The notes under the pieces were generated by a model. The model was given only the letters and a program-made list of their open reading frames with translations. It was not told the DNA's origin and made no database searches. Both the position numbers and the translations under genes were made by a program. Positions 38,901 to 48,600 of a DNA stretch of 64,000 nt are shown here, one piece after another. How positions within the stretch are numbered: position 1 is the stretch's first letter; each line of letters starts with the position of its first letter. The stretch is from Balanoglossus misakiensis (lineage: Eukaryota; Hemichordata). The stretch is taken from the NCBI GenBank assembly GCA_040954595.2, contig CM082587.2:11346001-11410000 (forward strand), given 5' to 3'.

Positions 38901-38989
38901 TGGGAGTTCTCAAGAAGGAAAAAAACTGCTACGTTCAACCGGCATACTGCCATGTGGAAAACCGTTCCAGAGGTATTTATTCAATATAA
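32945..38989 (+). CDS. Gene B: 630-aa spliced protein with ParB-like region
   Basis: Exons: 32945-33067, 34360-34655, 35374-35543, 35814-35986, 36430-36636, 37203-37292, 37766-38389, 38780-38989. They sum to 1893 bp, all phases agree and no internal stop occurs. All introns are GT-AG except intron 6, which uses a GC donor (GAG|GCAAGT). In order: a short N-terminus (RRWWFERENDAVFVYFDY), an acidic segment (LSDEDDMDEEED, about 112-123), a basic Lys/Arg tract from PRKKKSRKRKR that is a likely nuclear signal followed by a helix, a ParB-like region (about 200-330), and a long helical C-terminal part (about 354-630) with no recognised domain. The ParB resemblance is my inference. It is probably an accessory DNA-binding or regulatory protein of the transposon. 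Start choice: first in-frame ATG after a TATA box, and the only frame whose donor (GCA|GTAAGG) keeps exon 2 open. The stop is 315 bp before the right TIR. Confidence 0.78.
33236..33306. repeat. Imperfect hairpin in gene B intron 1
   Basis: GCACAGTCGACTGGGAGTTG pairs with CAACTCCCAGGCGACTGTGC across a ~20-nt loop, and pairing extends to TCGT/ACGA. Arms are about 26 bp with a few mismatches. The rest of intron 1 (33068-34359) shows nothing notable. Confidence 0.7.
34710..34994. mobile_element. 285-bp fold-back MITE in gene B intron 2
   Basis: The two halves are inverse copies of each other over about 118-140 bp with few mismatches, starting TATAGGGATAAACTGTG and ending CACAGTTTATCCCTATA. Only a short loop (TACAACTACTAAC) remains. 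TA at both outer ends is compatible with a TA target duplication, as in Tc1/mariner-derived MITEs. There is no ORF. Confidence 0.85.
35814..36636 (+). other. ParB/sulfiredoxin-fold-like domain in gene B (exons 4-5)
   Basis: Exon 4 reads KSMEVGKQIREVNEDWVRHL, then YQPLAVVLKG. Exon 5 reads NGYTYEVIGDQHSYLAVKNL, then RYAVVYADLNEEQRLWLGNQHN. The order (iR...e.v..L, then QPl.V, then a strand, then GxxH...A, then a strand with dLneeq, then the N-H end) follows the ParB N-terminal domain, with GDQH at the place of the GEHR/GERR box. The Arg of that box is replaced by Ser, so nucleotide hydrolysis is uncertain. Resemblance was judged by eye; a profile search is decisive. Confidence 0.45.
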
Positions 38990-39304
38990 GTTAGAATAAG
39001 GCCATTTACACATGCTGTTGCAACTTGACAACACTCAAAAATTAAAAATAGGTAAATGATGAAAAAAATGTAATTTCATACATGTAGACATTATTCTATG
39101 ATAGTGGAACCTTTTTAATTTTTCATTATATATATATTCTTTGACATTTATAAAAGTGTTACGTTTGGCTGGATAATATGAAAAAAAATGAAAGAAATTT
39201 AATTGCACAGCAGAGTGGTTTAAATTAAGCAATTTAACTCAGCCTGTAGTAAAAATTACAGTCTGGTAACATATTTTTCCATCATTTTTGGCAAACTGTA
39301 CCAA
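38990..39304. other. Right subterminal region of the 24.4 kb element
   Basis: About 315 bp of AT-rich sequence between the gene B stop and the right TIR, probably the 3' UTR and cleavage region. No minisatellite counterpart of the left end and no canonical AATAAA was seen. Confidence 0.45.
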
Positions 39305-39341
39305 ATCCAATTATCCCAAAATATTCCCAATCGTGTTCGTT
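39305..39341 (-). repeat. Right terminal inverted repeat and right TSD (CGTT)
   Basis: The plus strand reads ...CCCAATCGTGTT at 39337, then CGTT, then satellite GCTAACGAACGC. It is the reverse complement of the left TIR over 33 bp with one mismatch. The similarity stops inside the element at ATA versus TTT. Confidence 0.93.
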
Positions 39342-42300
39342 GCTAACGAACGCTAGTGTCTGTCATAGTGTGCCGGGGTTTTAGTCGAGCCAAGCCGTAG
39401 GAGATCAGACTTGATCAACGTGGTCTCTGTACGCGTGTTTCTGCTCTAGAGTGCCGGGGCTTTATCCAAGCCATGCCGTAGAAAATCTGACTTGATCACC
39501 GTTGCTAACGTACGCTAGTGTCTGTCATATTGTGACGGAGATTTAGCCGAGCCAGGCCGTAGAAAAATCGACTTGTTCAACGTTACCAGTGTGCAACTGT
39601 TTCTGCTCTAGAGTGTCAGGGTTTTAGCCGACTTATGCTGTAGGAAATCTGAGTTGATGAACGGGAATTCAATGTTAGAAAACACGTGTGGAAAGTATCT
39701 CTACCCGTTTGAAACTAAGAAAAGAATTTATTCTTATTTATTTTGTAAAAAAGACAATTTTTCGAAAAATGTCGAAAATGGTAATTTTGTCTTGGGTGAT
39801 TCAAATTATACCGCTTTTTCTGGAATTTGCAGCACTTTTTACAAGAGAACGACACTTCATGCTCCATAATATTTCCGAAAATGAAGAAAAGAGTTAATTT
39901 TTTAAGATTTTTTTAAAATTTACCATTTTTGTCAAAATATGGCAAAAATGGCTATTTTTTCTTGAATTCCGTCAATATCTCTGCATTTTTGGAGTGGTCG
40001 AAAGTTTTAACATACAATCAACATGTCATATATGATCAGGGCACCAAATTCGAAGAACAAAGGTTTTTTTATTTTTTTTCTAAAAATGACATTTTCAAGG
40101 AAAATTTGGTAAAACGCAATTTTGTCTGCAGTGAGCCAAATTAGACGGTATTTTGTGGAATTTGTATCGATATATACATACGAAGAGCATTCTATACTCA
40201 TCAGATTTCCGAAAATGTAGAAAACAGGTATTTTTTGTAATTTTCAAAAATTTACCATTTTGACCAAATTGTGGCTAAAATTGTTATTTTCGTGTTGAAT
40301 GCCGCCAGTGTCACTGCTTTTAAAAGTCATAAAAACTTTTAACATACAAGCATGTTGTTTATATATGATCAGGTCACCGAATTAAAAAAATAAAGAATGT
40401 TTTGCCTAAAAATGACCTTTTTGGTGCAAAAACGAATAAAACGCAATTTTGTATTAAATCAGCTCATTCAGAGTGCATTTTTATAATCAGCACCATTTTT
40501 ACATATAATGGAAATTTCATACATCATCAGATATCCAAATATGAAAAAATGAATTAGATATATTTAAGATGATTGTCCAAAATTAGCTGATATCTGATAA
40601 ATGTAGTATTGAACCGTTCTGTCCCCCCCCCCTACATTACATGCGGTACGCCGATGTCAGCTTACCCGGCAGTACTGCAGGCCGTGCCCCCAACTAACTT
40701 CGGTGTTTGAAACGCCCTGGTTAAATTCGAGCTTTCTCTATAAATTGACAGGCAATAATGCAGTCCTACCCGAACAAATGTCGAGTGTTGACCCGCTGTG
40801 ACTTTCCCTCTTCGGTTTGCCCGACTTAGCCAACGTCTTTGTACTAATGTGTCGGGTCTTTTGCAGAGCCAGGCCGAAGGAAATCCAACTTGATCACCGT
40901 TGCTAACGAACGCTAGTGTCTGTCATGGTGTGCCGGGGTTTTAGTCGAGCCAGGCCGTAGGAGATCTGACTTGATCATCGTGGTCAATGTACGCGTGTTT
41001 CCGCTCTAAAGTGCCGGGGCTTCAGCTAAACCAGGCCGTAGGAAATCCGACGTAATCACCGTTGATAACTTACGCCAGTCTGTGTCATATAGAGCCGGTG
41101 CACCAGCCGAGTCACGCCGTAGGAAATCTGACTTGATCAACGTGGTCAATGTACGCCTGTTTCTGCTCTAGAGTGCCGGGGCTTCAGCTGAGCCAGGCCG
41201 AAGGAAACCCGACGTGATTACCGTTGTTAACTTACGCCAGTCTGTGTCCTATATATAGTGCCGGGGCATCAGCCGTGCCAGGCCGAAGGAAATGTGAGTA
41301 GATCAACGTGGTCTCTGTACGCGTGTTTCTGCTCTAGAGTGCCGGGGCTTTATCCAAGCCATGTCGTAGAAAATCTGACATGATCACCGTTGCTAACGTA
41401 CGCTAGTGTCTGTCATATTGTGACGGAGATTTAGCCGAGCCAGGCCGTAGAAAAATCGACTTGTTCAACGTTACCAGTGTGCAACTGTTTCTGCTCTAGA
41501 GTGTCAGGGTTTTATCCGACTTATTCTGTAGGAAATCTGAGTTGATGAACGGGAATTCAATGTTAGAAAACCCGTGTGGAAAGTATCTCTACCCGTTTGA
41601 AACTAAGAAAAGAATTTATTCTTATTTATTTTGTGAAAAAGACAATTTTTCGAAAAAGACGAAAATGGTAATTTTGTCTTGGGTGATTCAAATTATACCG
41701 CCTTTTCTGGAATTTGCAGCACTTTTTACAAGAGAATGACACTTCATGCTCCATAATATTTCCGAAAATGAAGAAAAGAGTTAATTTTTTATGTGTTTTT
41801 AAAAATTTACCATTTTTGTCAAAATATGGCCAAAATGGCTATTTTTTCTTGAATTCCGTCAATATCTCTGCATTTTTGGAGTGGTCGAAAGTCTTAACAT
41901 ACAATCAACATGTAATATATGATCAGGGCACCAAATTCGAAGAACAAAGGTTTTTTTTTTTTTTTTTCTAAAAATGACATTTTCAAGGAAAATTTGGTAA
42001 AACGCAATTTTGTCTGCAGTGAGCCAAATTAGGCGCTCTTTTGTGGAATTTGTATCGATATATACATACGAAGAGCATTCTATACTCCATCAGATTTCCG
42101 AAAATGTAGAAAACAGGTATTTTTTGTAATTTTCAAAAAATTACCATTTTGACCAAATTGTGGCTAAAATTGTTATTTTCGTGTTGAATGCCGCCAGTGT
42201 CACTGCTTTTAAAAGTCATAAAAAATGTTAACATACAAGCAATTGTTTATATATGATCAGGTCACCGAATTAATAAAATAAAGAATGTTTTACCTAAAAA

Positions 42301-42879
42301 TGACCTTTTTGGTGCAAAAACGAATAAAACGCAATTTTGTATTAAATCAGCTCATTCAGAGTGCATTTTTTATAATCAGCACCATTTAAACATATAATGG
42401 AAATTTCATACATCATCAGATATCCAAATATGTAAAAATGATTTAGATTTTAGATGATTGTCCAAAATTAGCTGATATCTAATAAATGTAGTATTGAACC
42501 GTTCTGTTCCCCCCCCCCCCCCCCTACATTATATGCGGTACGCCGATGTCAGCTTACCCGGCAGTACTGCAGGCCGTGCCCCCAACTAACGTCGGTGTTT
42601 GAAACGCCCTGGTTAAATTCGGGCTTTCTCAATAAATTGACGGGCAATAATGCAGTCCTACCCGAACAAATGTCGACGATTGAGCCGCTGTGACTTTCCC
42701 TCTTCGGTTTGCCCGACTTAGCCAACGTCTTTGTACTAGAGTGTCGGGTCTTTTGCAGAGCCAGGCCGAAGGAAATCCGACTTGATCTCCGTTGCTAACG
42801 AACGGTAGTGTCTGTCATGGTGTGCCGGGTTTTTAGTCGAATCGTGCAGTAGGAAATCTGACTTGATCAACGTTGCTAA
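39342..42879. repeat. 2.05 kb satellite, block 2
   Basis: It continues the unit interrupted at 14962 in exact register. Markers lie at 40518 and 42407 (period 1889). The short period is due to loss of two ~80-bp subrepeats near 41338. Just before the next insertion the sequence jumps between subrepeats (near 42839). Confidence 0.95.
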
Positions 42880-43834
42880 GTAAAGGATAATGTACGAGTG
42901 GAGTGCAATCGTTCAGATATTGAACGACACGAGGGCCGCAGGCCCGAGTGTCGTTCAATATCTGAACGATTGCACGACACGAGTACATTATCCGGCTTAC
43001 AATACGTCGCAACATCTGTGATCTTGATATATGCTAAACAACTTCTCAACCACATCAACCAATCACAAGCGTCGCAAAATACACCTGGTGTATGACTCAT
43101 TTCGATTGGATACTTGTCAACCAGGGCATTTGTCACGTGGTCATTGAGGTGTCACGTTCCCATCATCATTCGGAACTCAACCTTCGACAGACAAACACCA
43201 TGGCCGAAAGTAGCGTCGAGCACGAGCTTTTCATTACCCATGGAGCACGTTCCGACACCCAAGCGAAAGCGATGGGCGTAGCTTTTACGATATGGACTGG
43301 ATTTTCCAAGATTTTGGTAGCTTCATTGAAGAGAATGTACATAAACCATCGGTCATGGAAAGTGTCCTGCAGAAAATCAAGGGTGCCTTTCTCCTGGCCT
43401 GCAGCCGCCATTGCGCACATCCTCAGTCTGTAAGTACCATTTTTCTGTCATTTACCTCGGAACTTGTAAATTTGTAGTTTTATATTGATCAGGAATGTTC
43501 GATTGTACGTCAGCGTAGGCACTTCAGGGAAGTTTTGGTACGTCGAAAAAAATCAAGCTTTCAGGTGAATCCGTGTGTGAGGTAGAAACGAACCCCCAAC
43601 CAAAGGTTGAGCCCTGCAGCGCAGAGATCACGACAAAGAAAGATGGACGAACCAAGTGTGTGCACCTGGAAGCAGTTCTTCCCGCCGGAGGCAGCACCTC
43701 CTGTCAAAGCTATCTTGTTTGTTGTAGTGAATCTTATTATGCCAGGTGCAGTGCAATATCCAGATATTGCACTGGTACCAGTGCATTATCATAGATAATG
43801 TCCCAAGAGAACAAAGAGTCTGGTCACATGTAGT
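42880..43834. mobile_element. ~0.95 kb non-autonomous TIR element with a terminal palindrome
   Basis: It interrupts the satellite at GTTGCTAA, and GTTG-TAAC follows on the right, a possible degraded ~8-bp duplication. The left end (GGATAATGTAC...GTGCAATCGTTCAGATATT) resembles the inverted right end (GATAATGCAC...GTGCAATATCTGGATATT), so the ends are diverged TIRs. The interior has CCAAT-like words, an ATG at 43202 and a possible donor CTCAGTCT|GTAAGT at 43430. This suggests the promoter and first exon of a transposase gene, but I do not recognise the protein. Confidence 0.6.
42885..42993. repeat. 109-bp near-perfect palindrome at the left end of the small element
   Basis: The arm GGATAATGTACGAGTGGAGT continues GCAATCGTTCAGATATTGAACGACAC and pairs with its inverse ending ...GTACATTATCC, around the centre GAGGGCCGCAGGCCCGAG. 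It would form a strong cruciform or hairpin. Confidence 0.85.
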
Positions 43835-45185
43835 GTTGTAACAAACGCTAGTGTCTGTCATGGTGTGCCGGAGTTTTAGTCGAGCCAGGCCGTAGGAGAT
43901 CTGACTTGATCATCGTGGTCAATGTACGCGTCTTTCCGCTCTAAAGTGCCGGGGCTTCAGCTAAACCAGGCCGTAGGAAATCCGACGTAATCACCGTTGA
44001 TAACTTACGCCAGTCTGTGTCATATAGAGCCGGTGCACCAGCGGAGTCACGCCGTAGGAAATCTGACTTGATGAACGTGGTCAATGTACGCCTGTTTCTG
44101 CTCTAGAGTGCCGGGGCTTCAGCTGAGCCAGGCCGTAGGAAACCCGACGTGATTACCGTTGTTAACTTACGCCAGTCTGTGTCCTATATATAGTGCCGGG
44201 GCATCAGCCGTGCCTGGCCGAAGGAAATGTGAGTAGATCAACGTGGTCTCTGTACGCGTGTTTCTGCTCTAGAGTGCCAGGGCTTTAGCCAAGCCATGCC
44301 GTAGGAAATCTGACTTGATCAACGTTGCTAACGAACGCTAGTGTCTGTCATAGTGTGCCTGGGTTTTAGTCGAGCCAAGCCGTAGGAGATCAGACTTGAT
44401 CAACGTGGTCTCTGTACGCGTGTTTCTGCTCTAGAGTGCCTGGGCTTTATCCAAGCCATGCCGTAGAAAATCTGACTTGATCACCATTGCTAACGTACGC
44501 TAGTGTCTGTCATGTTGTGACGGAGATTTAGCCGAGCCAGGCCGTAGAAAAATCGACTTGTTCAAAGTTACCAGTGTGCAACTGTTTCTGCTCTAGAGTG
44601 TCAGGGTTTTAGCCGACTTATGCTGTAGGAAATCTGAGTTGATGAACGGGAATTCAATGTTAGAAAACCCGTGTGGAAAGTATCTCTACCCATTTGAAAC
44701 TAAGAAAAGAATTTATTCTTATTTATTTCGTAAAAAAGACAATTTTCCGAAAAAAAGTCGAAAATGGTAATTTTGTCTTGGGTGATTCAAATTATACCGC
44801 CTTTTCTGGAATTTGCAGCACTTTTTACAGAGAACGACACTTCATGCTCCATAATATTTCCGAAAATGAAGAAAAGAGTTACAATATCTCTGCATTTTTG
44901 GAGTGGTCGTAAGTTTTAACATACAATCAACATGTCATATATGATCAGGGCACCAAATTCGAAGAACAAAGGTTTTTTTATTTATTTTTCTAAAAATGAC
45001 ATTTTCAAGGAAAATTTGGTAAAACGCAATTTTGTCTGCAGTGAGCCATATTAGACTGTCTTTTGTGGAATTTGTATCGATATATACATAGTTACGAAGA
45101 GCATTTTATACTCAGATTTTCAAAAATGTAGAAAACGGGTATTTTTTGTAATTTTCAAAAATTTACCATTTTGACCAAATTGTGG
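43835..45185. repeat. 2.05 kb satellite, block 3 (partial unit)
   Basis: It begins in a subrepeat (AACAAACGCTAGTGTCTG) and runs through the GC-rich half and most of the AT-rich half. A deletion after GAAGAAAAGAGTTA at about 44880 joins directly to CAATATCTCTGC. It stops at ACCAAATTGTGG, where the BEL/Pao element starts. Confidence 0.93.
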
Positions 45186-45511
45186 GGAAGTATCGTGGCA
45201 GTGATCAATACTCCCGGGAGGGGGTTCGAGTATACTGACGTCGGAAAAGAAGCGAACGATTCAGTGCTAGGTAAAACACTGGTTTATTACCATCTGAATC
45301 CAACAACAAAGTAACACCACAGAGCTCCTTACAAAAAGCTGCACGAAAGCGCCAAAACTGGGTTATATATAAGTCCCACGAACGCCGGAGCAAACACTCA
45401 AAAATTACAATAAATCTGCTACAAGTATAAAGTTTGGCGGGAAACAAAGTCAACTCTGATAGGGTAAGAGTTTCCGTCACGTGATCCTTCTGGAGTAAAT
45501 CTCTCACTTCT
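45186..45511 (-). repeat. BEL/Pao 3' LTR with promoter and polyadenylation signals
   Basis: On the minus strand it follows a purine tract (GGGGGAGAATATGGAGAAG) and starts about TGAGAGATTT. It carries TTATATATAA (plus 45363-45372) as TATA box and AATAAA (plus 45283-45288) about 85 bp further on, and ends near GATACTTCCC. Exact ends are uncertain because no second LTR exists for comparison. Confidence 0.65.
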
Positions 45512-45530
45512 CCATATTCTCCCCCGCGCA
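45509..45530 (-). promoter_or_regulatory. Polypurine tract of the BEL/Pao element
   Basis: The minus strand reads GCGGGGGAGAATATGGAGAAG immediately before the LTR. This is the usual primer for plus-strand DNA synthesis in LTR retroelements, and a GGGGGAGAAT core is common in BEL/Pao. Confidence 0.6.
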
Positions 45531-45688
45531 AAGGAAAGTCTCGAAAATCATCAGAAAAAAAAACATCAAATAACATGAAATATGATTAAAGTCACCTAAA
45601 GTGTTCAAGGATAATAAACTAATGTTCATTGTGTCAGTAAACATGATAACAGTCACAATGCGATCGAAATTGTTTTCCAATTTCAAAG

Positions 45689-48600
45689 TCAAATAGAGAG
45701 ATCCGCTATTCGTACTCGAGCGGCAACTGAAGAGTCTCTGACAGGTCGTCTCGGGGGTACAACATCCGCCTTCACCGAGGAATCTTCAGAGGCTCCAGCT
45801 GTGTCGACTGTTTCAGTATTCGTGTTGGAATCTGCTCCAATACCTGTATTATCTCCAGACACAGTTGACAGCTCCTTGGAGACAACTTCCAATGGGTACA
45901 ATTTATGGATAGGTCGGTTTGTAGGACCACCTGCGGTGTTCAACTCCGCAGATCGTACCAGTTTATCATTACCGAAGATCAACCTTGTTACAGTTCCTAA
46001 ATGCCATTTCGGACGTTTGTCAGTGTCACTGTGTATTATCACGACATCTCCGACCTTGATGACATTATCACGAGTTCCTTTGGTGGGATGTCGTTCACGT
46101 AGGGCAGTCAGATACTCGGACGACCATCTTCGCCAAAATTGATCGTGTAATCTTGATAGATGTTCATATCTTTTGTTGATTTCACGATTATCACAGTAAG
46201 ATGGGTCAATCACCTCTTCGTCGGTGATCTCGATGTACGGCAATGAGGTCAGTGTCCTGCCATGTAGCAAGTGATTTGGGGTCAATCCAATGTTGTCGTT
46301 TATACTGGATGACACGTACGTTAACGGCCTGTCGTTTAAAACGGCTTCAATTTCAGTCACAACTGTTGCGAGTTCATCAAAGGTTAGGTAAGCTCGACCG
46401 AGAGTTTTCCTAATAGCGTTCTTTGTCAAAGCAATCAGCCTCTCCCAGAAGCCACCAAACCAGGGCGCGCGCTTCGGTATAAACGTCCATTGTACACGAT
46501 GTGCGGCGAGAAAGTCATTTACTTCTGGCGTATCAAACAGTGTTTTGATTTCATTGGCAGCCGATAAATAAGTCGATGCGTTGTCTGACAGCATCCTACT
46601 CGGCAAAGAACGTCTCGCGGCGAATCTTCTGAACGCGTGCATGAACGTCTGGGTTGACATATCAGGAACCAGTTCTAGGTGAATGGCACGCGTCACCGCA
46701 CAGGTGAATAAACAGATATAGGCTTTGGCACGTGTCCCATCTTTGGCCTTGGTATAAAGATGACCCGTGAAATCCACGCCTGTTACAGTAAATGCTGGGA
46801 CAATGTTCACTCGATAACTTGGTAGCGGCGCTTGCACTGGATTCGCGTAAGGTTTCCCGGTAACTTTGTTGCAAATGACACAACCACGTAAGACACCGCG
46901 TACAATAATCCGAATTTTGGGGATCCAATATCTTTGCCTTATCTGTGTCACTGTAGATTGGACTCCCTGGTGAAGCTTCAGTTCGTGTGATTTCCGTATT
47001 ATCAAATTTGTCAATTTATGATGCGAGGGTATCAAGGCGGGAAATCTTGTGACGAAATCGATCGGCGCGTTATGGATTCTACTCCCACAGAGAAGTACGT
47101 CTTCTTCGTCAACAAATAAGTTCAGTTGTCGAACAATGGGCGCACATTTACTCAAGTTCAATTTCACAGACTGGATTTCGGCGTCATAGAAGTGCCGTTG
47201 AATATGTTTAACCCACATATTTTCCGCTCGGTGCAGCTCATCAGGGGTAATTCTCCCGTGTTTCACCTCGGTAGATTTTTTCATCCGTGCGATGAATCTG
47301 AGGACATAACTTGTCACTCGTAATAGCCTATCCAAGTTGTTCAATCTGGAAATGTCAACAACGTGTTGAATTCCGTAGTCATTGGGACTGGTAATTTCCA
47401 GATTTTCGCGATCTGTACATCGTCTGGCTTTGGGGGGAGCGAGTATTTCTGCGTTCTCGGTAGACTGATCGTTGATTCCGTTGCCGAAACGCGGCGGCAA
47501 TCTGTCCGTCTCATCTGGTTCGATTGCGGTATGCATCACATTAACATCAAATGCTGGGCAACTAGGCCAATCGCTTGTCTTTAGCCATGTTGGTCCATTA
47601 CGCCATAGTTCAGAGCGTTCAATCATTTCGTAGGTTACCCCTCTGGTTAAAAGATCAGCTGGGTTGTGTTCTGATGGGCAGTATTTCTTTGTTGCCTGAA
47701 ATTCGCGAATTTCATCTACTCGATTCTTCACAAACACCGGAAGTCTCTTCTCACTGTTCAGCCAGTGAAGGACAATTTGGCTGTCACTCCATAAATAACA
47801 ACGAACTATGTCATATTTGGAGGACAGGGCTTCTTTAGCGTACTTGCTGAGACGTGTGGCTATTAACGCAGCCATCAATTCCAGTCGCGGGAGTGTAGTT
47901 TCAGCCACTGGTGCGGTTCTAGTCTTCGCCATCACAAACGACGTTTGCTGTCCTCTTTTCAAATACACTACTGCCCCATACGCTCTCTGGCTTGCGTCTG
48001 CAAAGGCGTGTAGCTCGCATTCATTGTCGCCTTCAAGTTCATCAAAATATTGTCGTTCGATCTTCGTGTTTCGCGAGTCTTTGAGATCTTCTGCGATGTG
48101 CATCCATTGAGTGTAGAAATCTGCGTTGATAGGTTCATCCCAGTCTAATTCCAGTTTCCATAGTAACTGAATGAACAATTTGGCTTTGATCATTACAGGG
48201 GCGAGAAATCCAAACGGATCAAATAGCATCGCCACATAGCTGACAATGTCACGTTTGGTCACGAGTTCGGCACGCGACGACATATTAACCACTTTGGAGT
48301 AAGTCAATTCGTCAGATTTTGTTGACCACTGCATTCCCAAAACGGATACATCTTCGGTGGGTTCGTTCAGATTGTCACATGTAGCGAGTTCGTTTATTTG
48401 TTGACAGTTGGAAGACCATGCTCTGAGTTTGAATCCGCCTGATGTCATCAACTCATTGGCTTCATGGTAGTATTTCATGGCGTTTTCTGCAGTATCAACT
48501 TCATCGATCACATTATCAACATAGATATTATTTCCCAATCTGTCAGCGGTGGGAAGTTGACTATTGTTCTCTAAATGCGTCTTGATAACCGCATTGAGGA

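Larger units (their letters stand above)
14963..39337. mobile_element. 24.4 kb TIR-bounded DNA transposon with two divergent spliced genes
   Basis: The left end (14963-14995) and the reverse complement of the right end (39305-39337) match over 33 bp with one mismatch, both starting AACACGATTGG. CGTT flanks both ends (14959-14962 and 39338-39341). Joining the flanks gives the normal satellite sequence GATCAACGTTGCTAACG, so the boundaries are exact. Inside are a subterminal minisatellite, gene A (minus, DUF7869-like putative transposase, broken), a ~5.5 kb 5' region, and gene B (plus, open reading frame with a ParB-like region). A LINE and several fold-back elements are nested within. The size, two multi-intron genes and 4-bp TSD do not match a superfamily I can name with certainty. 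It does not look like a Polinton, since no polymerase, integrase or capsid gene is visible. Academ, Sola and KDZ types remain to be compared. Confidence 0.9.

Noticed and set aside
14963-39337. Polinton/Maverick or a viral integration
   Set aside because: No polymerase B, retroviral-type integrase, ATPase or capsid frames are visible. The ends do not start AGT and the TSD is 4 bp, not 6.
43092-43433. 113-codon ORF in the small TIR element as a gene
   Set aside because: No recognisable domain. Overlapping frames are equally open, and it is probably the remnant of a first exon at best.
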